Shown: piece after piece, positions 63,383 through 64,000 of the stretch
Layout: each line of letters opens with the position of its first letter
Position numbering within the stretch: position 1 is the first letter of the stretch
Assembly: GCA_036563485.1 (NCBI GenBank)
Contig: DATCMI010000001.1
Coordinates: 2,171,501 to 2,235,500, forward strand
Direction of reading: 5' to 3'
DNA from: Sphingomicrobium sp.
GTDB lineage: Bacteria > Pseudomonadota > Alphaproteobacteria > Sphingomonadales > Sphingomonadaceae
Length of the DNA stretch: 64,000 nt
Translations under genes and position numbers: made by a program
The notes under the pieces: model-generated
What the model was told of the DNA's origin: nothing
What the model saw: the letters and a program-made list of their open reading frames with translations, nothing else
Database searches by the model: none

Positions 63383-64000
63383 CCTTCGCATAGCTCGTCA
63401 TCGCGACGGGGATCATCAACAGATAGAGCGCTGAGACGCCGAGAAGCGTCACCCACGGCGCGGTCAGCAGTGCCGCGCCGAGCACCGCGACACCGGCCAG
63501 TGCGAACAGCCGCCATTCGCGGCGGATCCTGATCGAAGACCAGCTATAGGTCGGCAGGCTCGAGATCATCAGCGTGGCGACGAAGAGCGTCCACGGCATG
63601 ACCAGGTACCACGCCCTGAACAGGTCGATGCCGGTCACCAGCCACAGGAAAATTGGGACGAACGCGATCCCCGCCCCTGCCGGCGCCGGAACGCCGGTGT
63701 TGAAGCCGGCTGATTTGTGCGGCTGTTCGGCGGCGTCGATCCGCGCGTTGAACCGCGCGAGGCGGAGCGCGCAGCATACCGCCAGCGCAAGCGCCGCCGT
63801 CCATCCGAATTTCGGGGCGAACTGAAGCGACCACAGGAAAAGGACGAGGGCCGGCGCGGTCCCGAACGCGATATTGTCGGCCAGCGAGTCCAGCTCCGCC
63901 CCGAACTTGCTCTGCGCCCGCAGCAGCCGGGCGATGCGCCCGTCCATGCCGTCGAGAACGCCGGCAAGGACGATTGCGCCCAACGCCTTCTCCCACTCAT
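63354..64000 (-). CDS. pssA: CDP-diacylglycerol-serine O-phosphatidyltransferase (partial)
   Basis: The gene runs off the right edge; 215 C-terminal residues are visible. The CDP-alcohol phosphotransferase motif DGMDGRIARLLRAQSKFGAE with LDSLAD is complete. At least five hydrophobic helices follow, with the PssA-like FNTGVPAPAGAG. It uses CDP-diacylglycerol made by CdsA to form phosphatidylserine. The N-terminus is missing only because of the window edge. Confidence 0.92.
   Translation of the reverse strand, partial: EWEKALGAIVLAGVLDGMDGRIARLLRAQSKFGAELDSLADNIAFGTAPALVLFLWSLQFAPKFGWTAALALAVCCALRLARFNARIDAAEQPHKSAGFNTGVPAPAGAGIAFVPIFLWLVTGIDLFRAWYLVMPWTLFVATLMISSLPTYSWSSIRIRREWRLFALAGVAVLGAALLTAPWVTLLGVSALYLLMIPVAMTSYAKVKRRRAISR

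Overview
The window is a gene-dense, GC-rich chromosomal segment from an alphaproteobacterium, most likely of the Sphingomonadales (Sphingomonas-like). The pointers are a dusB-ntrY-ntrX-hfq-hflX block with a double-domain Hfq, an IspD-IspF fusion, a deoxyhypusine-synthase-like polyamine gene beside an ornithine decarboxylase, and an outer-membrane biogenesis cluster (bamA-skp-fabZ) from which lpxD, lpxA and lpxB are absent, as expected for a sphingolipid-based rather than LPS-based outer membrane. No phage, insertion sequence, integrase, CRISPR array or rRNA operon is visible. Most of the window is housekeeping, often packed with GTGA or TGATG stop/start overlaps.

Layout. 0-8 kb: end of an NAD(P)HX dehydratase gene, an RlmD-type rRNA methyltransferase, a MAPEG protein, a lipoprotein subtilase with a hairpin over its ribosome-binding site, the polyamine pair speC-speY, and a PLP-dependent dehydratase. 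8-12 kb: an alpha/beta hydrolase, two tandem cysteine desulfurases and a 2Fe-2S ferredoxin, and an EF-hand protein. 12-16 kb: SRP RNA, dnaX, ybaB, ettA. 16-23 kb: MscS channel, NYN protein, Gly-zipper lipoprotein, carbonic anhydrase, lipA, a Coq10/RatA-like protein, pncC and ispDF. 22.7-30 kb: dusB-ntrY-ntrX-hfq-hflX and mazG. 30-37.6 kb, minus strand: dacC-like, tmk, holB, metG, tatD, a beta-lactamase-fold phosphodiesterase and a membrane-anchored retropepsin, preceded by an MltB-type transglycosylase; then tRNA-Ser(UGA).

37.8-44 kb is the most unusual part. A LytTR regulator and a class-C beta-lactamase-like serine hydrolase are transcribed leftwards. A BlaI-type repressor, an M56 (BlaR1-like) membrane metallopeptidase and an exported protein are encoded rightwards. 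The intergenic region between the two groups holds two perfect TACA-N2-TGTA dyads. The metallopeptidase and the exported protein share a 29-residue repeat, which suggests a BlaI/BlaR1-derived envelope-sensing module with a dedicated partner.

44-52 kb: glutaryl-CoA dehydrogenase, a DUF2975/HTH pair with two identical operator-like dyads, LemA with a DUF2207 protein, a GNAT enzyme, rpmE, a putative ECF-type membrane protein and a cobalamin riboswitch in front of a BtuB-like receptor that has no signal peptide. 52-63 kb, minus strand: rpsB-tsf, then pyrH-frr-uppS-cdsA-dxr-rseP-bamA-skp-fabZ, linking translation, isoprenoid and phospholipid synthesis and outer-membrane assembly. The right edge cuts pssA. 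All function calls are read from motifs and remembered family features; no database search was run.
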